NCBI GenBank assembly: GCA_041397625.1
Contig: JAWKWH010000004.1
Span: 248,001-312,000 of the forward strand
Source: JAWKWH01 sp041397625
GTDB taxonomy: Bacteria > Pseudomonadota > Alphaproteobacteria > Rhizobiales > Rhizobiaceae
Reading direction: 5' to 3'
DNA length: 64,000 bases
Shown: positions 1-9,906 of the stretch, piece by piece
Position numbering within the stretch: position 1 is the stretch's first letter
Layout of the letters: every line of letters begins with the position of its first letter
Made by a program: the position numbers and the translations under genes
Notes under the pieces: generated by a model
Told to the model about the DNA's origin: nothing
What the model saw: only the letters and a program-made list of their open reading frames with translations
The model's database searches: none

Positions 1-323
1 ACGAAGATCGTCTGCCGGCCGGCGCCGTGCTCGACCAGCAGCGACAGGCGTTCGCCCGACAGGCTCTGCGACACGATGCGTCCGTCCTCGGGCAGCGCCA
101 GCACGGTCTCGAAATAATCGCCTTTGCCGCCGGCTGCATCGGAGCGCACCGAGACCTTGTAGACAATCGCCAGCAGCACGGCCATAAGACCGACCATCAT
201 GATGCCGACGGACACCGCCATCAGGCGCATCATCTTGCGGCGCACGCGCTCGACGGCCGGGTCTAGCGGCTTGTCCTCGTCGTCGGCGGCGGGCGCCCGA
301 TTGAATTGCGGCTGGCCGGTCAT
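1..323 (-). CDS. DUF6476-like single-pass membrane protein (3' end outside window)
   Basis: The reading frame starts at ATG 323 and runs off the left edge, so the C-terminus is missing; 107 residues are visible. It begins MTGQPQFNR, followed by an acidic stretch (DDEDKPLD), a basic patch (VRRKMMR) and one hydrophobic helix at about residues 35-51 (VSVGIMMVGLMAVLLAIVY), then a soluble part with strand-like segments. This matches the small anchored proteins (DUF6476) often found divergent from an rluD homologue in Rhizobiales. Function is unknown. It shares a very short divergent control region with the pseudouridine synthase. Confidence 0.7.
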   Translation of the reverse strand, partial: MTGQPQFNRAPAADDEDKPLDPAVERVRRKMMRLMAVSVGIMMVGLMAVLLAIVYKVSVRSDAAGGKGDYFETVLALPEDGRIVSQSLSGERLSLLVEHGAGRQTIF

Positions 324-386
324 GGCTCGGTCCCGGAATGGTTGATGCCGGCACCTGATACTAGAGCGGGCCCCGATTGGGAAGGG

Positions 387-1373
387 ATGACGGCCGGCGA
401 TGACGCGGCCGGGCTGAGACTCGACCAGTGGCTCGGCGCCAAGCTCGGCCCCGACATCTCGCGCAGCCAGGCCCGACGGCTGATCGAAAGCGGCGACGTC
501 ACCGTGAACGGCGCGCCCGCCGAGCCGAAGAAGCGGCTCCGGCCCGGCGACCGGATCGAATGGCGGCAGCCGGAGGCTGTCGGCGCCGACCCCGAGCCGG
601 AAGATATCGCGCTCGACATCCTTTACGAGGACCGGCACCTGATCGTCATCGACAAGCCGGCCGGCATGGTGGTGCATCCAGGCGCCGGTCATGCGACGGG
701 AACGCTGGTCAACGCGCTGCTGTTCCACTGCGGCGACACGCTGTCCGGCATTGGTGGTGTCAGGCGGCCGGGCATCGTGCACCGGCTCGACCGCGACACC
801 AGCGGCGTCATGGTCGTCGCCAAGGATGATCCCACCCACCGAGCCCTGTCGGAGGCCTTTGCCGATCACGGCCGCACCGGCGAGCTGGAGCGCAGCTACC
901 TGGCGGTCGTCTGGGGCGCGCCGCCGCGCATGGCCGGCACGATCGACGCACCGCTCGGCCGCGCGGCAAACGACCGTACCAGGCGGGCGGTGGTGCCGGA
1001 AGGCCGTGGCGACGCGCGACGCGCAGTCACGCACTTTTCCGTTCTGAAGCGCTTCGGCTCAAGGGATGGCGGTGAGCCGGCCGCCTCGCTCATCGAATGC
1101 CGGCTCGAAACCGGTCGCACCCACCAGATTCGCGTTCACATGGCCCATATCGGCCACGCGCTGGTCGGCGATCCGGTCTACGGCGCCGGCTACAGGACCA
1201 AGGCCAACCTGCTGCCCGAGCCACAGCGCTCGATCGCCGCCTCGTTTTCCCGCCAGGCGCTGCATGCGGCCAGGCTGACGTTCCGCCATCCCGCTTCAGG
1301 CGAGCTCATGCGGTTTTCGACCGCGCTGCCACCCGATATGGACGAACTGGTCAAGGCGTTGGAAATTCCATGA
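387..1373 (+). CDS. rluD: RluA/RluD-family 23S rRNA pseudouridine synthase
   Basis: Predicted to isomerise uridines to pseudouridine in large-subunit rRNA. An S4 RNA-binding domain occupies about the first 65 residues (GLRLDQWL...SRSQARRLIESGDVTVNG). The catalytic domain follows, with the family signature HRLDRDTSGVMV carrying the catalytic Asp, and a later GRTHQIRVH motif. The length of about 328 residues is normal. The start is uncertain: ATG 387 gives a typical N-terminus, ATG 345 has a better-spaced GGAA, and TTG 306 also keeps the frame open. The family is certain; assignment to RluD rather than RluC rests on the S4 domain and context. Confidence 0.87.
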   Translation: MTAGDDAAGLRLDQWLGAKLGPDISRSQARRLIESGDVTVNGAPAEPKKRLRPGDRIEWRQPEAVGADPEPEDIALDILYEDRHLIVIDKPAGMVVHPGAGHATGTLVNALLFHCGDTLSGIGGVRRPGIVHRLDRDTSGVMVVAKDDPTHRALSEAFADHGRTGELERSYLAVVWGAPPRMAGTIDAPLGRAANDRTRRAVVPEGRGDARRAVTHFSVLKRFGSRDGGEPAASLIECRLETGRTHQIRVHMAHIGHALVGDPVYGAGYRTKANLLPEPQRSIAASFSRQALHAARLTFRHPASGELMRFSTALPPDMDELVKALEIP

Positions 1374-1428
1374 ATTTCACCGATTTTGGCAGGCAATTCC
1401 GGTATTTCGGGCGGAAAGCGGCCGGCGA

Positions 1429-1460
1429 TTGCATGAAATCGCCGGATTCGTCCCTATATT
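1429..1460 (+). promoter_or_regulatory. possible rpoH promoter
   Basis: TTGCAT at 1429-1434 and CCCTATATT at 1452-1460 lie about 95 bp upstream of rpoH. The right half resembles both an alphaproteobacterial sigma-70 -10 (CTATAT) and a heat-shock -10 (CCCCATNT). Spacing is long (19-20 bp), so this is a weak inference. Confidence 0.3.
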
Positions 1461-1554
1461 AAGCCATATCGGGGAGTGCGCACCGCAGCGGCTCCCCATC
1501 AAATCGCCCGCCTTAGATCAATAAGGGGGCAAACTTGGAGAGGAAGGGTGCTGA

Positions 1555-2454
1555 ATGGCCCAGAACTTACCCAGTGTCGTTTCCGGCGAGGGTGGCCTTA
1601 GCCGCTATCTCGAGGAAGTCCGGCGGTTTCCGATGTTGCAGCCGCAGGAAGAATACATGCTTGCCAAGCGCTATCACGAGCATCAGGACACGGATGCCGC
1701 GCACAAGCTCGTTACCAGCCATTTGCGGCTCGTTGCCAAGATCGCCATGGGCTATCGCGGCTACGGCCTGCCGATCGGCGAGGTGATATCGGAAGGCAAT
1801 GTCGGCCTGATGCAGGCCGTGAAGAAATTCGAGCCGGAGCGCGGTTTCCGGCTGGCGACATACGCCATGTGGTGGATCAAGGCGTCGATCCAGGAATACA
1901 TCCTGCGCTCGTGGAGCCTCGTCAAAATGGGCACCACCGCCAACCAGAAGCGCCTGTTCTTCAACCTGCGCAAGGTCAAGGGCAAGATCCAGGCGCTCGA
2001 CGACGGCGACCTCAAGCCCGAACAGGTCAGCGAGATCGCCAACCGCCTGAAGGTTTCCGAAGAGGAAGTGGTGTCGATGAACCGGCGCCTGTCGGGCGAC
2101 GCCTCGCTCAATGCGCCGATCAGGGCGTCGGAGGGCGAAGGCGGCGAATGGCAGGACTGGCTGGCCGACGACAGCGAGAACCAGGAACAGATCCTGGTCG
2201 AGCAGGACGAGCTGGAAAACCGCCGGACCATGCTGGCCGACGCCATGTCGGTTCTGAACGATCGCGAGAAGCGCATCTTCGAGGCGCGCCGGCTGTCGGA
2301 GGATCCGCTGACGCTGGAAGACCTTTCCGGCGAGTTCGGCATCAGCCGCGAGCGCGTGCGCCAGATCGAGGTCAGGGCGTTCGAAAAGGTCCAGTCGGCG
2401 GTCAAGGACGCCGCCAGGAAACAGGCCCAGGCGCTGAGAACGATCGACGCCTGA
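1555..2454 (+). CDS. rpoH: RNA polymerase heat-shock sigma factor RpoH (sigma-32)
   Basis: Sigma factor directing RNA polymerase to heat-shock and stress promoters. At 299 residues it has the normal length. Region 2 is clear (HLRLVAKIAMGYRGYGLP, then FRLATYAMWWIKASIQEYIL), the RpoH box is present (QKRLFFNLR), and region 4 ends in a helix-turn-helix (EFGISRERVRQIEVRAFEKV). The ATG at 1555 follows a purine-rich ribosome-binding region (GGAGAGGAAGG). Rhizobiales often carry two rpoH genes; which paralogue this is cannot be told here. Confidence 0.96.
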   Translation: MAQNLPSVVSGEGGLSRYLEEVRRFPMLQPQEEYMLAKRYHEHQDTDAAHKLVTSHLRLVAKIAMGYRGYGLPIGEVISEGNVGLMQAVKKFEPERGFRLATYAMWWIKASIQEYILRSWSLVKMGTTANQKRLFFNLRKVKGKIQALDDGDLKPEQVSEIANRLKVSEEEVVSMNRRLSGDASLNAPIRASEGEGGEWQDWLADDSENQEQILVEQDELENRRTMLADAMSVLNDREKRIFEARRLSEDPLTLEDLSGEFGISRERVRQIEVRAFEKVQSAVKDAARKQAQALRTIDA

Positions 2455-2458
2455 GCCC

Positions 2459-2616
2459 AGAGCGGTTCATCCTTGGTTGGAGTCGTTTCGGTGGCGTTCG
2501 TACCGGCAGGGAGAACGCTGCGACACCAGATGCCCGCCTCCCCGCCTTAAGGGGAGGTGGGTTTGGCCGCCAGGCAGAAAGCCGCAAATCGCTGAAATCA
2601 GATGATAAGCCGCTCT
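2459..2616. repeat. candidate short intergenic repeat with AGAGCGG inverted ends
   Basis: The gap between rpoH and the next gene is bounded by AGAGCGGTT (2459-2467) and AAGCCGCTCT (2607-2616), inverted copies sharing AGAGCGG. The 12-mer AGAGCGGTTCAT recurs at 48575-48586, just after the hemN stop. A G/C hairpin lies inside. This looks like a dispersed palindromic repeat, but only two partial copies are in view. Confidence 0.35.
2537..2557 (+). terminator. hairpin downstream of rpoH
   Basis: CCTCCCC (2537-2543) pairs with GGGGAGG (2551-2557) around a 7-nt loop, followed by TGGGTTTGG. It has no long U tract, so it may be a weak terminator or part of the surrounding repeat. Confidence 0.4.
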
Positions 2617-4213
2617 AGCCGCTGGTCTCGGTAGCCCAGGCCTTGAGCGCCTCGTCGAACACTTTCGAACCCGGCACGCCCTTTTCCATCGTGATCAGGG
2701 CGCGGCGGCCGGTGCTGTAGACGATCGGGATGTCGAGCCAGTCGAGCCGGCGCATCATCGTATTGTTGGCCTCGATGTCGGCCTTGCTGTCGGTCAGCGC
2801 CAGCAGGAAGAACCCGTCGGAAATCTTCGCCGGAATGCCCAGCAGCGGATTTCCGGCCGACTGCTCGGAATCCTTGAAGGTGATGCGCAGCACATTGTCG
2901 ATGCTGCCGCCCTCGAAATCGTCCGGCGTGATGAAGATCATCTCGATAATGTGGCTCGCCGGCAGCGACTTGTCGGCATTGCGGCGGATCGTCATGCGGA
3001 ACTGGAGATCCTTGCCGGGTATCGTCGCCTCGGCCCGGATGGCGGCTTCCTCGGGCAGGTTTTCGCCCGGCGCTTCCTGTACCAGCGACCAGACGACCGC
3101 GCCCGGTTCGGCCGAACCCTGCAGGTTGCTCGTGCGTTCCTCATAAAAGATCGCCCGCTGGCCCACAGGCAGCGCCGTGTCGGCCGGTGCTTCCGCGCCG
3201 GTCTTCTCGCCGGCATTCTCTTCGCCCGCGCCGGCATTTTCATCGCCGGCGGCGGCGTTTTCGTCGGTCGCGGCCGCATCTTCCCCACCGGTCTGCTCGT
3301 CCGGCGCCGGCATCACCGTGTCGACCGCATCGTCGGCGGTCGCCGCCGCAACCGAGGTGCCCTCGCCGATCGTCGGCTCGTCGCCCGCAGGGCCCGGATC
3401 CACCTCCGTGCCGTCGGCAAGCAGCCGCTGGGTGAATTTTGGCTCTTCCGTGTCGGCCGCGGCCTTGTCGCCGCCATTCGACGTGTCGTCGGCTGCCGCC
3501 GGCTGCCCGGCGTCGTCGCCGGCCGTCATCTTGTTGCCGGCGTCGTCTCCGGTAGCGGCGCCATCCGCGGCATCGGTGCCGGAGAACATGTTTTCCAGCC
3601 CGGCCATTCGGGCAAAATCTTCCTTGTTCTGCCAGATCGCATAGCCGGCGCCGGCCAGAAGCGCGACGATGATCAGCGCCGCGATCAGCCCGCCATAGCC
3701 GCGCTTCCGCGTCGGCGCAGCAGCGGCTATCGCCGCCACGTCGGGCCCGGAGCCGGCGGCGGGTTCCGGCTTGGCGCCATTCCCGGGCACATCGGCCGCA
3801 GCCGGCTCGGGCGACGGTGCCGGGCTCGGCGCTATTTCCGGCTCTCCGGCAACGGCCGTCGGTTCAGGCATCTGGACGGAAGGCGCGGGCGGAGGAACAG
3901 CGGGGACCGGCGCCACAGGCGTCGGCGCAGCCGGCGTGCCGAAGGCCGCACCGGAGACGAACTCGGCCAGCGGATCGTCGTCACCGTTCGCGCCACCTCC
4001 GTTTTGCGTGAGATCGGCTTCGATTTCGGCGATGGCCTTCTCGAGCGCCTCCGTCTGCCGGTCGATGACCGCGGCGGCCGGCGGCGGGTTGAGCGCGGCA
4101 AGCTTGGCGGCAATCGTCGTCCGCGCCTTGGCGTAGACGCGTTCGCGCATTTCCGGTGTCGGGTCGTCGAGACCGTCCAGCGTCTTTTTCAGGACCGCGA
4201 CAAAGTCAGCCAT
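2615..4213 (-). CDS. Ala/Pro-rich single-span membrane protein of unknown function
   Basis: A 532-residue protein not assigned to a characterised family. The N-terminal helical domain (about 1-70) begins MADFVAVLKKTLDGLDD and contains RVYAKAR. A Pro/Ala/Glu-rich linker (about 90-165) precedes a basic patch (TRKRGYGG) and one transmembrane helix at about 174-194. A long acidic Ala/Asp/Gly-rich linker (about 205-345) leads to a folded C-terminal domain from about residue 348 (LPVGQRAIFYEERTSN) to the end. The layout fits a cytoplasmic N-terminus, a spacer and a periplasmic sensor-like or structural domain. Similar proteins sit beside purA in other Rhizobiales, but no function is established. 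Confidence 0.75.
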   Translation of the reverse strand: MADFVAVLKKTLDGLDDPTPEMRERVYAKARTTIAAKLAALNPPPAAAVIDRQTEALEKAIAEIEADLTQNGGGANGDDDPLAEFVSGAAFGTPAAPTPVAPVPAVPPPAPSVQMPEPTAVAGEPEIAPSPAPSPEPAAADVPGNGAKPEPAAGSGPDVAAIAAAAPTRKRGYGGLIAALIIVALLAGAGYAIWQNKEDFARMAGLENMFSGTDAADGAATGDDAGNKMTAGDDAGQPAAADDTSNGGDKAAADTEEPKFTQRLLADGTEVDPGPAGDEPTIGEGTSVAAATADDAVDTVMPAPDEQTGGEDAAATDENAAAGDENAGAGEENAGEKTGAEAPADTALPVGQRAIFYEERTSNLQGSAEPGAVVWSLVQEAPGENLPEEAAIRAEATIPGKDLQFRMTIRRNADKSLPASHIIEMIFITPDDFEGGSIDNVLRITFKDSEQSAGNPLLGIPAKISDGFFLLALTDSKADIEANNTMMRRLDWLDIPIVYSTGRRALITMEKGVPGSKVFDEALKAWATETSG

Positions 4214-4500
4214 GCATTCCGCCCCGCGATTTTCGAAACCGCTGCATCATATCCGCAATTCCGGCCCTGATATGGCAGCCTCAATTCCCCGTTGCCGGCG
4301 CCTGCGGCCGGCATTGCCAGCCATTGCCGCTAGAAGAATTGCCGCCACCCCCTCGTTGCCGCAATTTCGACACGCCCGTTGCCATACGGCTTGCCGAATA
4401 CGTTGATTCGCGAGATTAGCGCACTTTCCGGCGCTGTTGAACCACCGATGCGGAACGACCCGGGGTTGCCGGGCGTCGAGGTGCTGCAACCGCCCGACGG

Positions 4501-5799
<1,299 letters not shown>

Positions 5800-5989
5800 G
5801 GTTTCTTCCTTTGCCGAACGAACGGGATCAAGCGGGTGAACCCCGCGCCTGTATAGCGGCCCGCGCCGCCGCGTGCGAGGCCGACGATCAAGAAAATGCG
5901 TGCGCCATCATGATTTTGCGATCGTCCCGGCGATATGTTACCGCTTCGGCCGCCCGGCGGTGTCCGGACCACTTCACGTCGGAACCCGG

Positions 5990-6865
5990 ATGCACCGAAC
6001 CGCCTACCTGCTCCTACTGTTCGCCACGCTGTTCTGGGCCGGCAACGCCGTCGTCGCCAAATTCGCCGCCGGCCATATCTCGCCCATGCTGCTCACCGCC
6101 GGCCGCTGGTTCATCGCCATTGCCATCCTCGCCGCGATCGGGCACCGCAACCTGGCGCGCGACTGGCCGGTAATCCGGCGAAACCTTCCCTTCCTGCTGA
6201 CGCTGGGCGCCATCGGCTTCACCATCTTCAATGCCTGCCTCTACACCGCCGTCAACTACACCTCGGCCGTCAATGCCTCCATCCTCCAGGCAGCGATTCC
6301 CATGGGCGTTTTCCTGGCCAACTTCGTGCTGTTCCGCATCCGCGTCAGCGCGGGCCAGATCGGCGGGTTCCTGCTGACAGTCGCCGGCGTCGCGCTGATT
6401 GCCGGCCAGGGCGATTTTCGCCGCGTGGCCGAGCTGCAGGTCAACACCGGCGACGCGCTCATGCTGATCGCGGTCGCCGCCTATGCCGGCTACACGGTGG
6501 CGCTGCGGGGCGTGCCGAAGATACATTGGCAGAGCATGATGATCGTGCTCTCGGTCGGCGCGCTGGCCTTGTCGGTGGTCTTTGCCGGCATGGAGTTTGC
6601 CGCAGGCCGGGCGCAGTTTCCCGACGCGTCCGGATGGATCGCCATCATCTATGCGGCGATCTTCCCGGCGATAGTCTCCCAGACCTTCTACATCCGCGGC
6701 AACGCGCTGATCGGGGGCAACCGCGCCGGTCTGTTCGTCAACCTGGTGCCGGTCTTTGGAACCCTGCTGTCGGTCGCGTTGCTTGCGGAGCGCGTTCACG
6801 CCTATCACGTCATCGCCCTGGCGCTGGTCTTCGGCGGCATATGGCTTGCCGAACACCGGCGCTGA
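5990..6865 (+). CDS. EamA-family (DMT) transporter
   Basis: Integral inner-membrane protein of 291 residues with about ten hydrophobic helices in two EamA repeats, the usual size for drug/metabolite-transporter exporters. The start at ATG 5990 (MHRTAYLLLLFATLFWAGN) puts the first helix at the N-terminus. Hallmarks are FWAGNAVVAKFA in repeat one and NRAGLFVNLVPVFG in repeat two. The substrate cannot be predicted. It converges on serA with only 9 bp between stop codons. Confidence 0.88.
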   Translation: MHRTAYLLLLFATLFWAGNAVVAKFAAGHISPMLLTAGRWFIAIAILAAIGHRNLARDWPVIRRNLPFLLTLGAIGFTIFNACLYTAVNYTSAVNASILQAAIPMGVFLANFVLFRIRVSAGQIGGFLLTVAGVALIAGQGDFRRVAELQVNTGDALMLIAVAAYAGYTVALRGVPKIHWQSMMIVLSVGALALSVVFAGMEFAAGRAQFPDASGWIAIIYAAIFPAIVSQTFYIRGNALIGGNRAGLFVNLVPVFGTLLSVALLAERVHAYHVIALALVFGGIWLAEHRR

Positions 6866-6874
6866 GCGAAGCGG

Positions 6875-8473
6875 TCATCCGCCGACGTCGAAATGCAGCG
6901 GCTTGGCCGAATCGATGGCCGGATTTGACCGCAGTTCCTCCAGCACGTCGGCGGGAAACGGCCCGTCGAGATAGAGCAGCGCAATGGCGTTGCCGCCCGG
7001 TTCGTCGCGGCCGAGCTGGAAGTTGGCGATGTTGACGCCGGCCTTGCCGCAGATCGTGCCCAGAAGGCCGATGATGCCGGGAGCGTCCTTGTTGGTGGTG
7101 TAGAGCATGTGCTGGCCGACTTCCGCGTCGAGGTTGATGCCCTTGATCTGGATGAAGCGCGGCTTGTGGTCGGAAAAGCAGGTTCCCGCGATCGAGCGGG
7201 TTTGGCGCGCCGTCCTGACGGTGAGCTTGATGTAGCCGTCGAACACGCCGGACTTGTCGCGCTTGACCTCCGACAGGATGATGCCGCGCTCCTTGGCCAT
7301 CACCGGTGCCGAGACCATGTTGATGTCGGAGACCTGCGGGCGGATGAGGCCCGCCAGCGTCGCGCTGATCAGCGCCCGCGTGTTCATCGACGCGGTGGCG
7401 CCGTCGAACAGGATCTCCACCTCCTTGATCGGATCCTCGGTCACCTGGCCGACAAAGGCGCCGAGCACCTCGGCGAGCTTGACGAAGGGTTTGAGGATCG
7501 GCGCTTCCTCCGCCGTGATCGACGGCATGTTGATGGCGTTGGTCACCGCGCCCTTGACCAGATAGTCGGCCATCTGCTCGGCCACCTGGATGGCGACGTT
7601 CTCCTGCGCTTCGGAAGTCGAGGCGCCGAGATGCGGCGTACACACGACATTGGGCAGGCCGAAAAGGGCGCTGTCGGTGGCCGGCTCGACCTCGAACACG
7701 TCGATGCCGGCGCCGGCGACCTTGCCGGATTTCAGCGCCTCGACCAGGTCCGCCTCGACGACGAGGCCGCCGCGGGCGCAGTTGACGATGCGGACGCCAT
7801 CCTTCATCTGCGCAATCGATTTGGCGTTGATGATGCCGCGCGTCTTGTCGGTCAGCGGCGTATGCAGCGTGATGAAGTCGGACCGCGCCAGCAGTTCCTC
7901 CAGATCGACCTTTTCCACGCCGAGCTCGCCCGCCCGCTCCGGCGACAGGAAAGGATCGAACGAGATCACATGCATCTTGAGCCCGATGCCGCGCGCGGCG
8001 ACGACCGAACCGATATTGCCGCAGCCGATCACGCCAAGCGTCTTGCCGGTGATCTCCACGCCCATGAAGCGGTTCTTCTCCCACTTGCCGGCACGGGTGG
8101 AGGTGTCGGCTTCCGGAAGCTGCCGCGCCACCGCCAGCATCAGCGCGATGGCATGCTCGGCGGTGGTGATCGAGTTGCCGAACGGCGTGTTCATGACGAT
8201 GATGCCGCGGCGCGAGGCGGCCGGGATGTCGACATTGTCGACGCCGATGCCGGCGCGACCGACCACCTTCAGGTTCTCCGCCGCCGCAATCAGCTTCTCG
8301 GTCACCTTGGTCGCCGATCGGACGGCAAGGCCGTCATATCGCGGGATGATTTTCAGCAGTTCTTCCTTGTCCTTGCCGACATCGGGCAGGAAATCGACCT
8401 CGATGCCGCGATCCCGGAAGATCTGGACGGCGGTTTCGGAAAGCTTGTCGGAAACGAGTACACGCGGTGCCAT
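6875..8473 (-). CDS. serA: D-3-phosphoglycerate dehydrogenase
   Basis: Oxidises 3-phosphoglycerate to 3-phosphohydroxypyruvate with NAD, the first step of serine synthesis. The 532-residue length indicates the long form, with substrate-, nucleotide-, intervening and C-terminal ACT domains. Visible motifs are GVIGCGNIGSVVAARG (NAD binding), NCARGGLV (catalytic Arg region) and TPHLGASTSEAQENVA (catalytic His). The ACT domain is at FIQIKGINLDAEVGQHML. It lies 66 bp downstream of serC in the same direction and is probably co-transcribed from the serC leader. Confidence 0.96.
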   Translation of the reverse strand: MAPRVLVSDKLSETAVQIFRDRGIEVDFLPDVGKDKEELLKIIPRYDGLAVRSATKVTEKLIAAAENLKVVGRAGIGVDNVDIPAASRRGIIVMNTPFGNSITTAEHAIALMLAVARQLPEADTSTRAGKWEKNRFMGVEITGKTLGVIGCGNIGSVVAARGIGLKMHVISFDPFLSPERAGELGVEKVDLEELLARSDFITLHTPLTDKTRGIINAKSIAQMKDGVRIVNCARGGLVVEADLVEALKSGKVAGAGIDVFEVEPATDSALFGLPNVVCTPHLGASTSEAQENVAIQVAEQMADYLVKGAVTNAINMPSITAEEAPILKPFVKLAEVLGAFVGQVTEDPIKEVEILFDGATASMNTRALISATLAGLIRPQVSDINMVSAPVMAKERGIILSEVKRDKSGVFDGYIKLTVRTARQTRSIAGTCFSDHKPRFIQIKGINLDAEVGQHMLYTTNKDAPGIIGLLGTICGKAGVNIANFQLGRDEPGGNAIALLYLDGPFPADVLEELRSNPAIDSAKPLHFDVGG

Positions 8474-8539
8474 GGGTGGCCTCCATGCAGGTTCTTTGAC
8501 GGGGAATGGCCGACGGGAGCCCGCCGGGCGAAAACGGGT

Positions 8540-9715
8540 TCAGGCCGCCCTGGCGGTTTCGGCCTTGCAGCGGCGATAGGCCCAGTCGAGCCACGGCATC
8601 AGCGCTTCCAGGTCGCTGGTCTCGACGGTGGCGCCGCACCAGATGCGCAGGCCCGGCGGCGCGTCGCGATAGGCGCCGATGTCATGGGCCACGCCCTCCG
8701 CGTCGAGCAGCGAGACGATGCCCTTGGCAAACGCCGCCTGACCGCCGGCATCCAGCGCAGTGACGGCCGGATCGGTGATCGACAGGCAGACGGAGGTGTT
8801 GGAACGCGTCTCCGGACGGACGGCGAGATGGCCGAGCCAGCCGCTTGCCCGGACGAAACGGTCGACCGCTGCCGCATTGGCGTCGGCGCGCGCGACCAGC
8901 GCATCGAGGCCGCCCGCCGAGCGGGCCCATTGAAGCGCGTCGATATAGTCTTCTACGCAGAGCATCGACGGCGTGTTGATGGTCTCGCCGCGGAAGATGC
9001 CCTCGATCAGCTTGCCGCCCTTGGTCATCCGGAAGATCTTCGGCATCGGCCAGGCCGGCACATGGCTTTCCAGCCGTTCGACGGCGCGCGGCGACAGGAT
9101 GAGGACGCCATGGCCGCCTTCGCCGCCGAGCACCTTCTGCCAGGAGAAGGTCACCACGTCGAGCCTGGAGAAATCGAGCCGCTGGGCGAAGGCCGCCGAC
9201 GTTGCGTCGCAGATGGTCAGGCCGGCGCGGTCGGTGGGAATGAAATCGCCGTTCGGCACGCGAACGCCGGACGTCGTTCCGTTCCAGGTGAAGACCACGT
9301 CGCGATCGAAATCGACCCGGGCGAGATCGGGCAGGTCGCCATAGGGCGCTTCGAATGTCCGGACATCGTCGAGCTTGAGCTGCCTGGCGACATCGGTCAC
9401 CCAGCCGGCGCCGAAGCTCTCCCAGGCCAGCATGTCGACGCCGCGGGCGCCGAGCAGCGACCACAACGCCATTTCGACGGCGCCGGTGTCGGACGCCGGA
9501 ACGATGCCGATACGGTGGTCGTCCGGCACGCGCAGCACCTCGCGCGTCAGGTCGATGGCGCGCTGGAGGCGTTGCTTGCCGACCTTGGCGCGGTGCGAAC
9601 GGCCGAGCGGCGCATCGCCAAGCACGTCCGGCGTCCAGCCGGGCCGTTTGGCGCATGGTCCTGATGAGAAATTGGGATTGGCCGGACGCAGGTCCGGCTT
9701 CGGCAGGTCTGTCAT
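8540..9715 (-). CDS. serC: phosphoserine aminotransferase
   Basis: PLP enzyme converting phosphohydroxypyruvate and glutamate to phosphoserine, the second step of serine synthesis. It has 391 residues from ATG 9715, chosen because the protein then begins MTDLPKPDLRPANPNFSSGP, typical of the alphaproteobacterial form. The frame stays open a further 17 codons through the leader hairpins. The Schiff-base lysine lies in FSWQKVLGGEGGHG. Its ribosome-binding region GGAAGGA sits inside the second leader hairpin, which implies translational control. Confidence 0.95.
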   Translation of the reverse strand: MTDLPKPDLRPANPNFSSGPCAKRPGWTPDVLGDAPLGRSHRAKVGKQRLQRAIDLTREVLRVPDDHRIGIVPASDTGAVEMALWSLLGARGVDMLAWESFGAGWVTDVARQLKLDDVRTFEAPYGDLPDLARVDFDRDVVFTWNGTTSGVRVPNGDFIPTDRAGLTICDATSAAFAQRLDFSRLDVVTFSWQKVLGGEGGHGVLILSPRAVERLESHVPAWPMPKIFRMTKGGKLIEGIFRGETINTPSMLCVEDYIDALQWARSAGGLDALVARADANAAAVDRFVRASGWLGHLAVRPETRSNTSVCLSITDPAVTALDAGGQAAFAKGIVSLLDAEGVAHDIGAYRDAPPGLRIWCGATVETSDLEALMPWLDWAYRRCKAETARAA

Positions 9716-9716
9716 T

Positions 9717-9780
9717 CTATCTATCCTTCCAGATAGCAAGCCTCTCGTTGGGGAGAGGTGGCCCACTGGCGGCGATAGTG
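9717..9780 (-). ncRNA. serC-type leader RNA (two hairpins before serC)
   Basis: On the minus strand the 5' leader folds as CCTCTC-cccaac-GAGAGG (9758-9741) and then CTATC-tggaag-GATAG (9736-9721), ending 5 nt before the serC ATG. The second hairpin holds the GGAAGGA ribosome-binding sequence. This layout matches the alphaproteobacterial serC RNA motif, a known structured leader with no proven ligand. The hairpins are seen directly; family membership is from memory and was not tested with a covariance model. Confidence 0.7.
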
Positions 9781-9854
9781 CTTTTGCCGTCGGACGTCAA
9801 GTCGGTTGTTGCGGTGCAGCAAGCGCCTGCCTGCGGCAATCGTCGCCCAAACGA

Positions 9855-9883
9855 AAAACAGCGGGCCGATAACCCGCTGTTTT
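9855..9883 (-). terminator. rho-independent terminator of the outer-membrane protein gene
   Basis: The arms AAAACAGCGGG (9855-9865) and CCCGCTGTTTT (9873-9883) form an 11-bp stem. Read on the minus strand it ends GCTGTTTTTCGT, a good U tract. It lies just past the stop codon at 9907. Confidence 0.85.
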
Positions 9884-9906
9884 CTCCGTTGGTTCGGCCG
9901 CATCGC

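Noticed and set aside
7109..9664. An 851-codon open frame on the plus strand across serA and serC
   Set aside because: It is antisense to two clearly conserved genes, has biased Arg/Asp/His-rich composition and no recognisable domain; an artefact of high GC codon use.
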